Source of the DNA: Verrucomicrobiaceae bacterium
GTDB taxonomy: Bacteria; Verrucomicrobiota; Verrucomicrobiia; Verrucomicrobiales; Verrucomicrobiaceae
NCBI GenBank assembly: GCA_016713245.1
Contig: JADJPM010000001.1
Span: 434,001 to 498,000 of the forward strand
Reading direction: 5' to 3'
DNA: 64,000 bases
The notes below the pieces were generated by a model that searched no databases, had not been told where the DNA came from, and saw only the letters and a program-made list of their open reading frames with translations. Within the stretch, counting starts at the first letter, position 1. Every line of letters starts with the position of its first letter. The position numbers and the translations under genes were made by a program. Of this stretch, positions 57,014-64,000 are shown piece after piece.

Positions 57014-57922
57014 ATGCCCCCGGTATCCAATTCCCCTGAACCCAGCTTCGAAGCGCCCGCGACGAAGACGTGGGTGGCATGGATACGAAACAAATTCCTC
57101 GCTGGCCTAGCCCTCGCCGCGCCGCTGATCGTCACCTTTTGGATTTTGCAGTTTGTTTACGGCCTGCTGCACGGCTGGGCGGAAGGCCTGCTCGGCTACA
57201 TCGCCGAGATGGCGAAGGAGATCATCGGTCACGATGTGATCAGCCTCGATGACCCGTTGGTGAAGCGCATCACCGCCTTTGCGGGCTTCATGCTGCCGCT
57301 GGTGGTCATCGCCAGCCTCGGTGTGCTAGCCACGAACGTCATCGGTGCCCGCGTCGTGCATGCCACGGACAAACTGCTGCTCCGCGTGCCGATGGTGGCC
57401 GTCATTTATAAGACGCTGAAGCAGGTGATCGATGCCTTCCGCGGCTTCGGAGCCAAGCAGAACCTCAAACGCGTCGTTTACATCGAGCAGGGCAATGGCG
57501 TGCGCATGCTGGGCTTTGCCACCGGCCAGTTTACCGATACGCAAACCGGCAAGGCGATGACCTGCGTGCTCGTGCCCACCTCTCCCAGCCCGATGACCGC
57601 CATCCTGCTCATCGTGGATACCGATAAGATCACCGACGCGCCGATCTCCATCGAGGATTCGATGAAGATGATCCTCTCCGGCGGCCTCGTGGGCCCGCAG
57701 ACGATGGTGACGCCGCTGAATCAACGGCCCGCCGTGGCGGCCACGCCCGAGCTCGACTCCAAACCGAAGGAGGAAGAGAAGAAAACGCAGCCACTTCTTC
57801 CCATCGGCCTGCCGCGTGCGGAGGATTTTGATTCCGGCGATAACGACATCCTCGCCGAGGCTCTCCGCGCCGAGCCACGCACTCGCCGCTGGCTTCCGGG
57901 GCTGGGCTGGAAGAAGAAATAA
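57014..57922 (+). CDS. DUF502 family membrane protein
   Basis: From the ATG at 57014 the protein has 302 residues. Two transmembrane segments (FLAGLALAAPLIVTFWILQFVYGLL and ITAFAGFMLPLVVIASLGVLATNVIG) are followed by the DUF502 region (LLRVPMVAVIYKTLKQVIDAFRGF, VLVPTSPSPMTAILLIVDTDKI). A non-conserved charged C-terminal tail of about 60 residues is present. DUF502 proteins are widespread with unknown function. The downstream esterase starts 3 bases later. Confidence 0.85.
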   Translation: MPPVSNSPEPSFEAPATKTWVAWIRNKFLAGLALAAPLIVTFWILQFVYGLLHGWAEGLLGYIAEMAKEIIGHDVISLDDPLVKRITAFAGFMLPLVVIASLGVLATNVIGARVVHATDKLLLRVPMVAVIYKTLKQVIDAFRGFGAKQNLKRVVYIEQGNGVRMLGFATGQFTDTQTGKAMTCVLVPTSPSPMTAILLIVDTDKITDAPISIEDSMKMILSGGLVGPQTMVTPLNQRPAVAATPELDSKPKEEEKKTQPLLPIGLPRAEDFDSGDNDILAEALRAEPRTRRWLPGLGWKKK

Positions 57923-57925
57923 CTC

Positions 57926-58972
57926 ATGCAGGCCGCTGTTTTCGCGATTCTGAGCCTCTTGGCGCTCAATGCATGGCTTCAGGCGAAATCGCGATGGCGC
58001 TGGCAGTTGCGGCTCGTGACGCTGGAATTCGGTCACTGGCTCTCGCTAGCTTGTTTTGGCCTCGCGGCATTGCACTGGGCGTTTTTGGGTCTGGCGGTGG
58101 TTTTTCTTCGCCCGGCCTGGCAGGCTTCGCGGATCGCCAAGAAGCATGCTTTGCCCTTTTCCTGGCTGCGACTGTGGTTTCCGCGTCGTGACGGCATAAA
58201 CGTGATCGTCACCCGCACCTGCGCCTTTGAGCATGAGGGCGATCAGATCGACGTCGTGATCTACGAACCTGCTCGCGATGGCAAAAAACGCCGCTGCATC
58301 GTGGCGCTGCACACCGGCGGCTGGGACAGCGGTGATCCGGGCGAGTTTCCCGCGGCGAACCGCGAACTCGCCGCCCGATGTGATGTCGTGATCTGCTCGG
58401 TGGGCTATCGCCTGGCCCCCAAGCATCCCTGGCCCGCTCAAGCCGAGGATACTCGTCGCGCCATCGAGTGGGTGCGTGCAAATGCGACCACGCTCGGCAT
58501 CGACACGGACGATTTGATCCTGCTCGGACGCAGCGCTGGGGCGCAGATCGCCACCGCGTGTGCGTTTGGCATGCCGGAACTGCGTGTGAGCACCTGCATC
58601 GCCGTTTATGGCCCGCCGGACATGTTCTTCGCACGAAAGTGGTCCTACCCCGATGACATCCTGAAGTCCCTCAAGCTCGTGCAGCAATACATGGGCGGCG
58701 ATCCCGAGGACGTGCCGGACGCTTACCGCACCGCCTCCGCCAGCGAGTTTGTCAGTGAAGCGAGCCCCGCCACCCTGCTCATCCACGGCGAGAGCGATTC
58801 ACTCGTCTGGGTGGAGCACAGCCGCCGTCTCCACGCGAAAATGCAAGGCCTCGCCACCAGCTCCTACCTCGAACTCCCCTGGGGCGACCACGGCTGCGAT
58901 TACTTCCCCAATTCCCCCGGCGGCCAGCTCTCGCTCGCGATGATGGAGCGGTTTCTGAAAGCTAACGCGTGA
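57926..58972 (+). CDS. Alpha/beta-hydrolase (HSL-type esterase) with N-terminal membrane segments
   Basis: The 348-residue protein has an N-terminal hydrophobic half (QAAVFAILSLLALNAWLQA and LSLACFGLAALHWAFLGLAVVFL) that anchors it in the membrane. The hydrolase core follows: oxyanion region VALHTGGWDSGDP, YRLAPKHPWPAQAED, nucleophile elbow LLGRSAGAQIA with the catalytic Ser, and WGDHGCDYFP with the His. The hormone-sensitive-lipase HGGG motif is changed to HTGGW. The substrate is unknown. It is transcribed with DUF502. Confidence 0.87.
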   Translation: MQAAVFAILSLLALNAWLQAKSRWRWQLRLVTLEFGHWLSLACFGLAALHWAFLGLAVVFLRPAWQASRIAKKHALPFSWLRLWFPRRDGINVIVTRTCAFEHEGDQIDVVIYEPARDGKKRRCIVALHTGGWDSGDPGEFPAANRELAARCDVVICSVGYRLAPKHPWPAQAEDTRRAIEWVRANATTLGIDTDDLILLGRSAGAQIATACAFGMPELRVSTCIAVYGPPDMFFARKWSYPDDILKSLKLVQQYMGGDPEDVPDAYRTASASEFVSEASPATLLIHGESDSLVWVEHSRRLHAKMQGLATSSYLELPWGDHGCDYFPNSPGGQLSLAMMERFLKANA

Positions 58973-59035
58973 GCACCGGAACGCACGATTCCTGCATTGA
59001 GCCGACACAAATCCAGCGTATGAGCACGCCCCGCC

Positions 59036-59896
59036 ATGCTCATCCCGACCTCGTTCCCCACTTCCACCGGCCCCGCCGAATCCAAGCCCCTCATCTCCGA
59101 TGAAGGCTGGATCGTGCAGCACATGTTTTATACCATCGATCATGGTTACTGGGCCGCATTGACTCCCGAGGAGCGTGACGAGCGTCGTGCGAAATTCCTG
59201 AGCACCATCGAAAGCATCCGCAAACATCCCGGCACGCAGCTTCTTTGCTTTGCCATGGTCTCCGCGAAGTCGGACCTCGGCTTCATGCTCCTCACTCCCG
59301 ATTTGCACGACTCGCAGCGCTTTGAAAAGCAGCTCAGCCTCTCGCTCGGCACGGATGTACTCACGCCCTGCTACAGCTACCTCTCGATGACCGAGTGGAC
59401 AGAATACTCGCAGAGCGAAGAGGAATTCAAAACGCAGCAACTCGAAAAGGTGGAAGGCCTCACGCCCGGCTCGGAAGCCTTCGAGAAGCGCCTCGGCGAG
59501 TGGAAGGGCCACATGACGAAGTATTTCAACGACCGCCTCTACCCGAACATGCCGGACTGGCAGGTCATGTGCTTTTACCCGATGAGCAAGCGCCGCAATG
59601 TGGGCGCGAACTGGTATGCAAACGACTTTGCGAAGCGTCGCGAGCTCATGGGCGGCCACGCCAAGACCGGTCGCAAATACGCCGGCAAAGTCCGCCAGCT
59701 CATCACCGGCTCCACCGGCCTCGACAGCCACGAATGGGGTGTCACCCTCTTCGCGCACGACGCCGTGCAGGTGAAGAGCATAGTCTATGAAATGCGCTTC
59801 GATGAGGTGACGACGCAATACGGCGAGTTCGGCGACTTCTACATCGGCATCCAGCCTCCGACTGCAGAGCTGCTGCAGCGCGTGATGCTTGCGTGA
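59036..59896 (+). CDS. hemQ: Coproheme decarboxylase / chlorite dismutase-like protein
   Basis: The 286-residue protein belongs to the chlorite dismutase-like family. HMFYTIDHGYWAAL is at the N-terminus, and SAKSDLGFMLLTPDLHDSQRFEKQLS, YSYLSMTEWTEYSQ, CFYPMSKRRNVGANWYAN and DSHEWGVTLFAHDAVQVKSIVYEMRFDE follow. MSKRR with the following YANDF region and the proximal His area match HemQ, which decarboxylates coproheme to haem b in the coproporphyrin pathway. True chlorite dismutases are usually shorter and lack the MSKRR segment. It is coupled to thiG by a 4-base overlap. Confidence 0.9.
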   Translation: MLIPTSFPTSTGPAESKPLISDEGWIVQHMFYTIDHGYWAALTPEERDERRAKFLSTIESIRKHPGTQLLCFAMVSAKSDLGFMLLTPDLHDSQRFEKQLSLSLGTDVLTPCYSYLSMTEWTEYSQSEEEFKTQQLEKVEGLTPGSEAFEKRLGEWKGHMTKYFNDRLYPNMPDWQVMCFYPMSKRRNVGANWYANDFAKRRELMGGHAKTGRKYAGKVRQLITGSTGLDSHEWGVTLFAHDAVQVKSIVYEMRFDEVTTQYGEFGDFYIGIQPPTAELLQRVMLA

Positions 59897-60708
59897 GGCA
59901 GGATTTGATCCATCACTGCCCGCCCGTGCAAAACCAGCCCCTCACCATCGCCGACCGTCAGTTTCGTTCCCGCCTCATGCTGGGAACGGGAAAATTTGCC
60001 AGCGGCGAACTCATGCGGGACGCGATCATCGCCTCCGGGACGGAGATCGTGACCGTGGCGCTGCGCCGGGCGGACCTGAGCGGCAAAGGCGACCCCTTTG
60101 CAAACATCCTCGATTTCATCCCGAAGGACGTCCTCCTGCTGCCCAACACCAGCGGCGCGATGAATGCCGAGGAAGCCGTCCGGCTTGCGAGATTGGCTGT
60201 GGCGGCCGGTTTGCCAAACTGGGTGAAGCTCGAAATCCATCCCGACCCTCGCTACTTGCTGCCAGACCCGATCGAGACGCTCAAAGCGGCCGAAATCCTC
60301 GTCAAAGAGGGCTTCAAGGTGCTGCCCTACATCAATGCAGACCCCGTTTTGGCCCGTCGGCTCCAGGATGTCGGCACCGTGACCGTCATGCCGCTCGGCT
60401 CGCCGATTGGCTCCCACCAAGGTATCACCACGCGGCGGCAGATCGAGATCATCATTGCCCAGGCCACCGTCCCGGTCGTCGTGGATGCCGGAATCGGGGC
60501 TCCCAGCCATGCGGCGGAGGCCTTTGAAATGGGTGCGGATGCCGTGCTCGTGAATACCGCCATCGCTGTCGCCTCCGACCCCGTGCGCATGGCACAGGCC
60601 TTCAAAATCGGCGTCGAAGCCGGTCGTGCCGCCTTCGAGATCGGGCTTGGCGAGCACACAGAGGCAGCGTCGGCCACGAGCCCGCTGACGACGTTTTTGT
60701 ATCAGTGA
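59893..60708 (+). CDS. thiG: Thiazole synthase
   Basis: In 271 residues, the family-specific LTIADRQFRSRLMLGTGKFASGELM, VALRRADLSG, LLPNTSGAMNAEEAVRLARLA, WVKLEIHPDPRYLLPDPIETLKAAE (the Schiff-base Lys) and PVVVDAGIGAPSHAAEAFEMGADAVLVNTAIA are all present. ThiG forms the thiazole phosphate of thiamine from DXP, ThiS thiocarboxylate and dehydroglycine. The GTG at 59893 overlaps the hemQ stop. A GTG at 59926 gives a start closer to family norms. ThiS, ThiF and other thiamine genes are not adjacent, apart from the MoeB/ThiF-like gene at 21.8 kb. Confidence 0.92.
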   Translation: MRQDLIHHCPPVQNQPLTIADRQFRSRLMLGTGKFASGELMRDAIIASGTEIVTVALRRADLSGKGDPFANILDFIPKDVLLLPNTSGAMNAEEAVRLARLAVAAGLPNWVKLEIHPDPRYLLPDPIETLKAAEILVKEGFKVLPYINADPVLARRLQDVGTVTVMPLGSPIGSHQGITTRRQIEIIIAQATVPVVVDAGIGAPSHAAEAFEMGADAVLVNTAIAVASDPVRMAQAFKIGVEAGRAAFEIGLGEHTEAASATSPLTTFLYQ

Positions 60709-60715
60709 CCGAGCA

Positions 60716-60793
60716 TCAACCCTTCACGAGGTAGGTGAAGACGAGGACTCCGAGGAAGAGAAGGCTGGCGGCGAGGACCATTCCGGTAAACAT
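60716..60793 (-). CDS. Possible tiny membrane protein (25 residues)
   Basis: An ATG-initiated minus-strand frame encodes MFTGMVLAASLLFLGVLVF followed by a short charged tail (TYLVKG). This is one near-perfect transmembrane helix. There is no clear ribosome-binding motif upstream. It lies in the gap between thiG and rpsN. It could be chance, but the hydrophobic pattern is unusually clean. Confidence 0.3.
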   Translation of the reverse strand: MFTGMVLAASLLFLGVLVFTYLVKG

Positions 60794-60882
60794 AGCGGCG
60801 GGCAGATAGCGTGATTCAACCTGCCCGCCAGTGAAAATTTCCCCTTGCGAAAAAAGGTCCGTGAGGCAGACTCCGCGCCCCT

Positions 60883-61152
60883 ATGGCTAAAACTTGCTGG
60901 CTCGAGCGCGAAAAGCGCAAGACTAAAACTGTCCAAAAATATGCGAAACTCCGCGCCGAACTCAAGGCTGCCGGAGACCACGTCGGTCTGTCCTTGCTCC
61001 CCCGCGATGCCAGCCCGACACGCCTCACGAACCGTTGCCGTGTCACCGGTCGTCGTCGCGCATTCCTCCGTCGTTTCCAAATGTCCCGTCTCACCTTCCG
61101 TGAAATGGCCTTGCAGGGTATGATCCCCGGCGTGACCAAATCCAGCTGGTAA
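60883..61152 (+). CDS. rpsN: 30S ribosomal protein uS14
   Basis: The 89-residue protein has the basic N-terminus MAKTCWLEREKRK and the C-terminal RCRVTGRRRAFLRRFQMSRLTFREMALQGMIPGVTKSSW, the hallmark of S14. The zinc-binding Cys pairs of the short C+ form are absent and the length is that of the C- form. It stands alone, outside the large S10-spc operon, and is followed by a strong terminator, so it is a monocistronic unit. Confidence 0.94.
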   Translation: MAKTCWLEREKRKTKTVQKYAKLRAELKAAGDHVGLSLLPRDASPTRLTNRCRVTGRRRAFLRRFQMSRLTFREMALQGMIPGVTKSSW

Positions 61153-61183
61153 TTCGCCCGTCATTTTTTGGCTCCTCAAAGCC

Positions 61184-61211
61184 CGGCCCGGTCACAAAAC
61201 CGGGCCGTTTT
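61184..61211 (+). terminator. Rho-independent terminator after rpsN
   Basis: A perfect 9-bp stem CGGCCCGGT (61184-61192) with its complement (61199-61207), loop CACAAA and four T directly after. It follows the rpsN stop by 31 bases. Confidence 0.85.
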
Positions 61212-61254
61212 CTTGGAGAGGCGGATACGGCCTCCACACACGGACCGCTCCACG

Positions 61255-61506
61255 ATGCCCACCTACTCCTACATCGCGCAAGATCCCGAAAAGGGCTGCC
61301 CGTCTTGTCGGCGGGGGTTTGATCTTCGTCGGCCGATGGATCGGGCGCCTCTCGAAGTCTGCCCGCTTTGCAAAAAGCCGGTCAAAAAACTCATCGCGAG
61401 CTTTAGCACGCCCAAATACACCAAACCGCTCTCCGTTTCTGACGCGAAGGCAGCGGGCTTCACCATTCTCGAAAAGCGCTGTGATGGCAATTACGAGAAG
61501 CTCTGA
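61255..61506 (+). CDS. FmdB-family zinc-ribbon protein
   Basis: From the ATG at 61255 the protein has 83 residues. It begins MPTYSYIAQDPEKGCPSCRRGFDL and contains VCPLCKKPVKKLI, giving two C-x2-C pairs of a zinc ribbon. This is the FmdB/CxxC_CXXC_SSSS pattern, found as small regulatory or unknown proteins. The C-terminal SVSDAKAAGFTILEKRCDGNYEKL is not family-defining. It lies after the rpsN terminator and 36 bases before the hemolysin-type gene. Confidence 0.82.
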   Translation: MPTYSYIAQDPEKGCPSCRRGFDLRRPMDRAPLEVCPLCKKPVKKLIASFSTPKYTKPLSVSDAKAAGFTILEKRCDGNYEKL

Positions 61507-61542
61507 CGCCCGTCCCTTCACCGCCTGCCGCCGCGTCCCTTC

Positions 61543-62925
61543 ATGATCACCCTCCTCGCCAGCGCCACCGCCGAACTCGTCCGCGAGTGGGCCTTCACAC
61601 CCAGCGAGCTATTCTGGCAGGCCGTCATCGTGCTCGCCATCGTGCTGCTGAATGCCTTCTTCGTCGCCGCCGAATTTGCCATCGTCAAAGTGCGTGATAG
61701 CCAGCTCACCGCCGCCATCGACGATGGGGTGCGAGGTGCGAAATTTGCCCAGCACGTAACCCGGAACCTCGACGCCTACCTTTCCGCTGGTCAGCTCGGC
61801 ATCACGCTCACCAGCATCGCCCTCGGGATCTTTGGCGAGCCTTTCGTGGCCATCGTGGTGCAGCCCATGCTTTTCAAAATTGGCATCGTCAATGAGACGG
61901 TCATCCGCTGGACCTCCATCGGCATCGCGTATGCCATCGTCACCTACCTGCACGTCGTCCTCGGTGAACAGACACCGAAGGTCCTCGCCATTCGCAAGTC
62001 CCTCAGCGTCACGCTGCTCATCGCTAGGCCGCTGCATATCTTTTACCTCGTGCTGAAACCCGCCATCTGGATCCTCAGCACCAGCACCAACGTCATGCTG
62101 CGGCTCTTTGGCATCTCCAACGTCTCCGAGCACGAGATCGCCCACTCGGAAGAAGAACTCCGTCACATCGTCGCTGAGAGCCAGAAGTCCAAAGAGGTGA
62201 CCGAAACCGAGAAGGACATTCTTCTCAACGCCTTGGCCCTCAACGACCGCTGCGTGCGTGATGTGATGACGCCGCGCAACACCGTCATCTCTCTCGATGC
62301 CGATGACAGCTTCGAGGCCAATTTGAAGGTCGCCATCGATAGCAAGCACACGCGTTATCCGCTCGTCGAAGGCCATCTCGACCACGCCATCGGCCTCATC
62401 CACATCAAGGATCTCCTCGCCCTCGTCGGCAAACCGCAGCCCGACCTCCGCAAGATCAAACGGGACTTCCACATGGTCCCCGAGTTGATGCCCATCGACA
62501 AGCTCCTGCGCTTCTTCTTGGACAAGCACGTCCACTTCGCCCTCGCCGTCGATGAATTTGGCGGAGCCGTCGGTGTCGTCACCCTCGACAACGTCCTCGA
62601 AGAGATCGTTGGCGACATCCAGGACGAGTTCGACCACGAGATCAGCGAGTTCAAACGTATCAACGACAACGAATTCACCGTCGAAGGCACCTTCAACCTC
62701 TACGAACTCGCCGATCACGCTGGCATCGAGCTGGAGAGCGATGAAGTCACCACCATCGGTGGCTACGTCACCCACATGCTCGGTCATCTGCCAAAGCCCG
62801 GCGAAAAAGTCGTCATTCAAGACTACGAGGTCACCACCACCAAAGCCGATCTCCGTCGTGTGCAGCAACTTCACTTTAGGAAGCTCACCAAAGCTTCGGG
62901 TGACGAAGACGAGGCCGGAGAGTAA
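61543..62925 (+). CDS. Hemolysin/CorC-type membrane protein (CNNM, CBS pair, CorC_HlyC domains)
   Basis: The 460-residue protein has an N-terminal CNNM/DUF21 membrane domain (WQAVIVLAIVLLNAFFVAAEFAIVKVRDSQL). LTSIALGIFGEPFVAIVV and several more hydrophobic helices follow, then a CBS pair (about 220-340, VRDVMTPRNTVISLDADDSFEANLKVAIDSKHTRYPLVEG). The C-terminal CorC/HlyC domain (TVEGTFNLYELADHAGIELESDEVTTIGGYV) completes it. These proteins are implicated in Mg/Co efflux. All domains are intact. It lies tail to tail with the response-regulator gene, their stops abutting. Confidence 0.92.
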   Translation: MITLLASATAELVREWAFTPSELFWQAVIVLAIVLLNAFFVAAEFAIVKVRDSQLTAAIDDGVRGAKFAQHVTRNLDAYLSAGQLGITLTSIALGIFGEPFVAIVVQPMLFKIGIVNETVIRWTSIGIAYAIVTYLHVVLGEQTPKVLAIRKSLSVTLLIARPLHIFYLVLKPAIWILSTSTNVMLRLFGISNVSEHEIAHSEEELRHIVAESQKSKEVTETEKDILLNALALNDRCVRDVMTPRNTVISLDADDSFEANLKVAIDSKHTRYPLVEGHLDHAIGLIHIKDLLALVGKPQPDLRKIKRDFHMVPELMPIDKLLRFFLDKHVHFALAVDEFGGAVGVVTLDNVLEEIVGDIQDEFDHEISEFKRINDNEFTVEGTFNLYELADHAGIELESDEVTTIGGYVTHMLGHLPKPGEKVVIQDYEVTTTKADLRRVQQLHFRKLTKASGDEDEAGE

Positions 62926-63600
62926 TTACCCTCTCCAACGGTAACCTACGCCGCGCACCGTCTCGATGAACTCCTCGGGCTCCTGCTCGATCTTTTTGCG
63001 CAGTTTGGCGATGTGCTGATCCAGCGTGCGGCTTTCCGGCATGTAATCGAGGCCCCAGCAGGCATCGAGAAACACATCGCGGCTCAGCGCCTGGCCGCGG
63101 CGCTCATGCAGCAGCTTCAAAAGAGCCACCTCACGCGGCGTGAGGTCCACGCTGGATTCCTCGCCACGCTGGACACGCAGCTCATCTGGAAACACGCGCA
63201 GCACACCCATCTCAAAGCACGCGGAAGGTACCTTCGCGGTCGAAACACGCCTCAAAGCACTGTGAATGCGGGCGATGAGTTCGTGCTTGCCGAACGGCTT
63301 ACGCACAAAGTCGTCCGCCCCCAGCCGCAGGCCTACCACCACATCGATCTCCTCACTTTTCGCCGAGAGAAACAGCACCGGCACGCGCCCGTCCTTCTCA
63401 CGCACGCGACGGCAGACTTCGTAGCCATCCACACCCGGCATCATGATGTCCAGACAGAGCAGATCCGGCTTGTGCTTTTGCCACAGCGCCAGCGCCTCGG
63501 CTCCATCCTTGGCCAGCAGCACCTGAAATCCCTCCGGCCGCAGGCATGCGGCCAGCGAATCGAGCGTGATCGGATCATCGTCGGCGATGAGGAGCTTCAT
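62926..63600 (-). CDS. OmpR/PhoB-type response regulator
   Basis: From the ATG at 63600 the protein has 224 residues. The receiver domain has LIADDDPITLDSLAACL, LLCLDIMMPGVDGYEV with the phosphoacceptor Asp, VLFLSAKSEE and ADDFVRKPF with the conserved Lys. A C-terminal winged-helix domain follows (VDLTPREVALLKLLHERRGQALSRDVFLDACWG; SRTLDQHIAKLRKKIE; TVRGVGYRWRG). The cognate histidine kinase gene is just upstream on the minus strand, at the window edge, separated by the 7-base repeats. Confidence 0.93.
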   Translation of the reverse strand: MKLLIADDDPITLDSLAACLRPEGFQVLLAKDGAEALALWQKHKPDLLCLDIMMPGVDGYEVCRRVREKDGRVPVLFLSAKSEEIDVVVGLRLGADDFVRKPFGKHELIARIHSALRRVSTAKVPSACFEMGVLRVFPDELRVQRGEESSVDLTPREVALLKLLHERRGQALSRDVFLDACWGLDYMPESRTLDQHIAKLRKKIEQEPEEFIETVRGVGYRWRG

Positions 63601-63746
63601 GAGTGGCTGCGGTGAAAAGGACGAATGAGTAAATCCGAATGACGAATGAATGTCGAATGCCAAAGCCGGATTCGCAGGCGCTCTCGTTCGTCATTCAGAT
63701 TTCGGACTTCATTCGTCATTCGGGAACTCGTCATTCGTCATTTTCC
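63601..63746. repeat. Two-armed 7-base array between histidine kinase and response regulator genes
   Basis: On the minus strand TGACGAA-type units begin around the kinase stop (63733) and continue, with gaps, to a central region. CATTCGT-type units then follow until near the regulator ATG at 63600. The stop-to-start distance is 133 bases (19 x 7). The last kinase residues (ENDE) lie in the array. The unit matches the cysH-TSUP array 54 kb away. Confidence 0.8.
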
Positions 63747-64000
63747 AACGTCACCGGCACTTGGAGCTCAAAACAGGTCCCAGCAGCACCGCATCGAAGC
63801 TTCAAATCACCGTTCATCCGCCGCGCCAGTTCACGCGCGATACTCAAGCCCAGTCCCGCGCCGCTCACTCCGGCGGCGACGCGATCATCGAGTCGCTCAA
63901 ACGGCTCAAAAACACGTTCCGCGTCCTTTTCAGCGATTCCCGGCCCGCCGTCGCGAATCGCCAAAGTGAACTCACGTTCACTTTGGGTGGTTTGAAGGCT
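63731..64000 (-). CDS. Sensor histidine kinase, C-terminal fragment (runs off the window)
   Basis: Only the last 89 residues are in the window. The HATPase domain is seen: IRDGGPGIAEKDAERVFEPFERLDD (G1 box DGGPG, then the F box) and GAGLGLSIARELARRMNGDLKL (G2 box). ATP-binding kinases of this type phosphorylate the adjacent OmpR-type regulator. The N-terminus with the sensor and phosphoacceptor His is outside the window. Confidence 0.9.
   Translation of the reverse strand, partial: SLQTTQSEREFTLAIRDGGPGIAEKDAERVFEPFERLDDRVAAGVSGAGLGLSIARELARRMNGDLKLRCGAAGTCFELQVPVTLENDE

Overview
The window looks like a GC-rich (about 60%) chromosome segment from a verrucomicrobial bacterium, probably close to Prosthecobacter. 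The evidence is two sets of planctomycete/verrucomicrobial cytochrome-type DUF1549/DUF1553 proteins with DUF1501 partners, a FGly sulfatase, an ECF sigma factor coupled to a Ser/Thr kinase, and a HemQ/ThiG pair. The genus is inferred from gene style only. No phage, IS element, CRISPR array, rRNA or replication origin was found. One tRNA-Ser(CGA) is present.

Layout. 1-8.8 kb: tail of rpmA, a MidA-type methyltransferase, a DUF3368/UPF0175 toxin-antitoxin (TA) pair, a phosphodiester glycosidase, an epimerase, a HAD hydrolase, a small tyrosine phosphatase coupled to a PIN/RHH TA pair, gpmI and a two-domain CoA transferase. 8.9-13.4 kb: assimilatory sulfate cluster cysH - TSUP permease (broken) - cysD - [RelE-type TA + small gene] - cysN. 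13.5-18.3 kb: secreted protein plus sulfatase, pepD, a TatD-like hydrolase. 18.5-21.7 kb: a large secreted FG-GAP repeat protein. 21.8-24.2 kb: MoeB-rhodanese, Trm112-like protein, methyltransferase, tRNA-Ser. 24.3-30.6 kb: a pirin-DoxX-(rhodanese-YceI)-OYE-VOC operon, an AAA/DUF234 ATPase and a LysR regulator. 30.6-36.3 kb: DEAD-box helicase and the first DUF1549/1553 + DUF1501 pair. 36.3-44 kb: beta-barrel protein, blue-copper protein, sigma factor, kinase, secreted protein. 44-49.2 kb: second DUF1549/1553 + DUF1501 set, split by a VapBC-like pair. 49.2-64 kb: housekeeping genes (LysM lipoprotein, amidase, polyprenyl synthase, radC, gmk, manC, ruvX, DUF502, esterase, hemQ, thiG, rpsN, hemolysin-type transporter) and a response regulator with a truncated histidine kinase.

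The most unusual signal is not a gene. Many short gaps between co-directional genes are made almost entirely of degenerate 7-base tandem repeats. The stop codon of the upstream gene forms the start of the first unit, and the next start codon follows directly. In several cases the stop-to-start distance is an exact multiple of seven (63, 28, 35 and 133 bases). Related 9-base arrays occur in other gaps, and in frame at the same site of both DUF1549 paralogues. The same coding regions also hold perfect palindromes translated in frame. A separate 54-base hairpin repeat lies in front of the AAA/DUF234 ATPase gene. Four type II TA modules sit inside or beside otherwise conserved gene pairs, which suggests insertion into existing operons.
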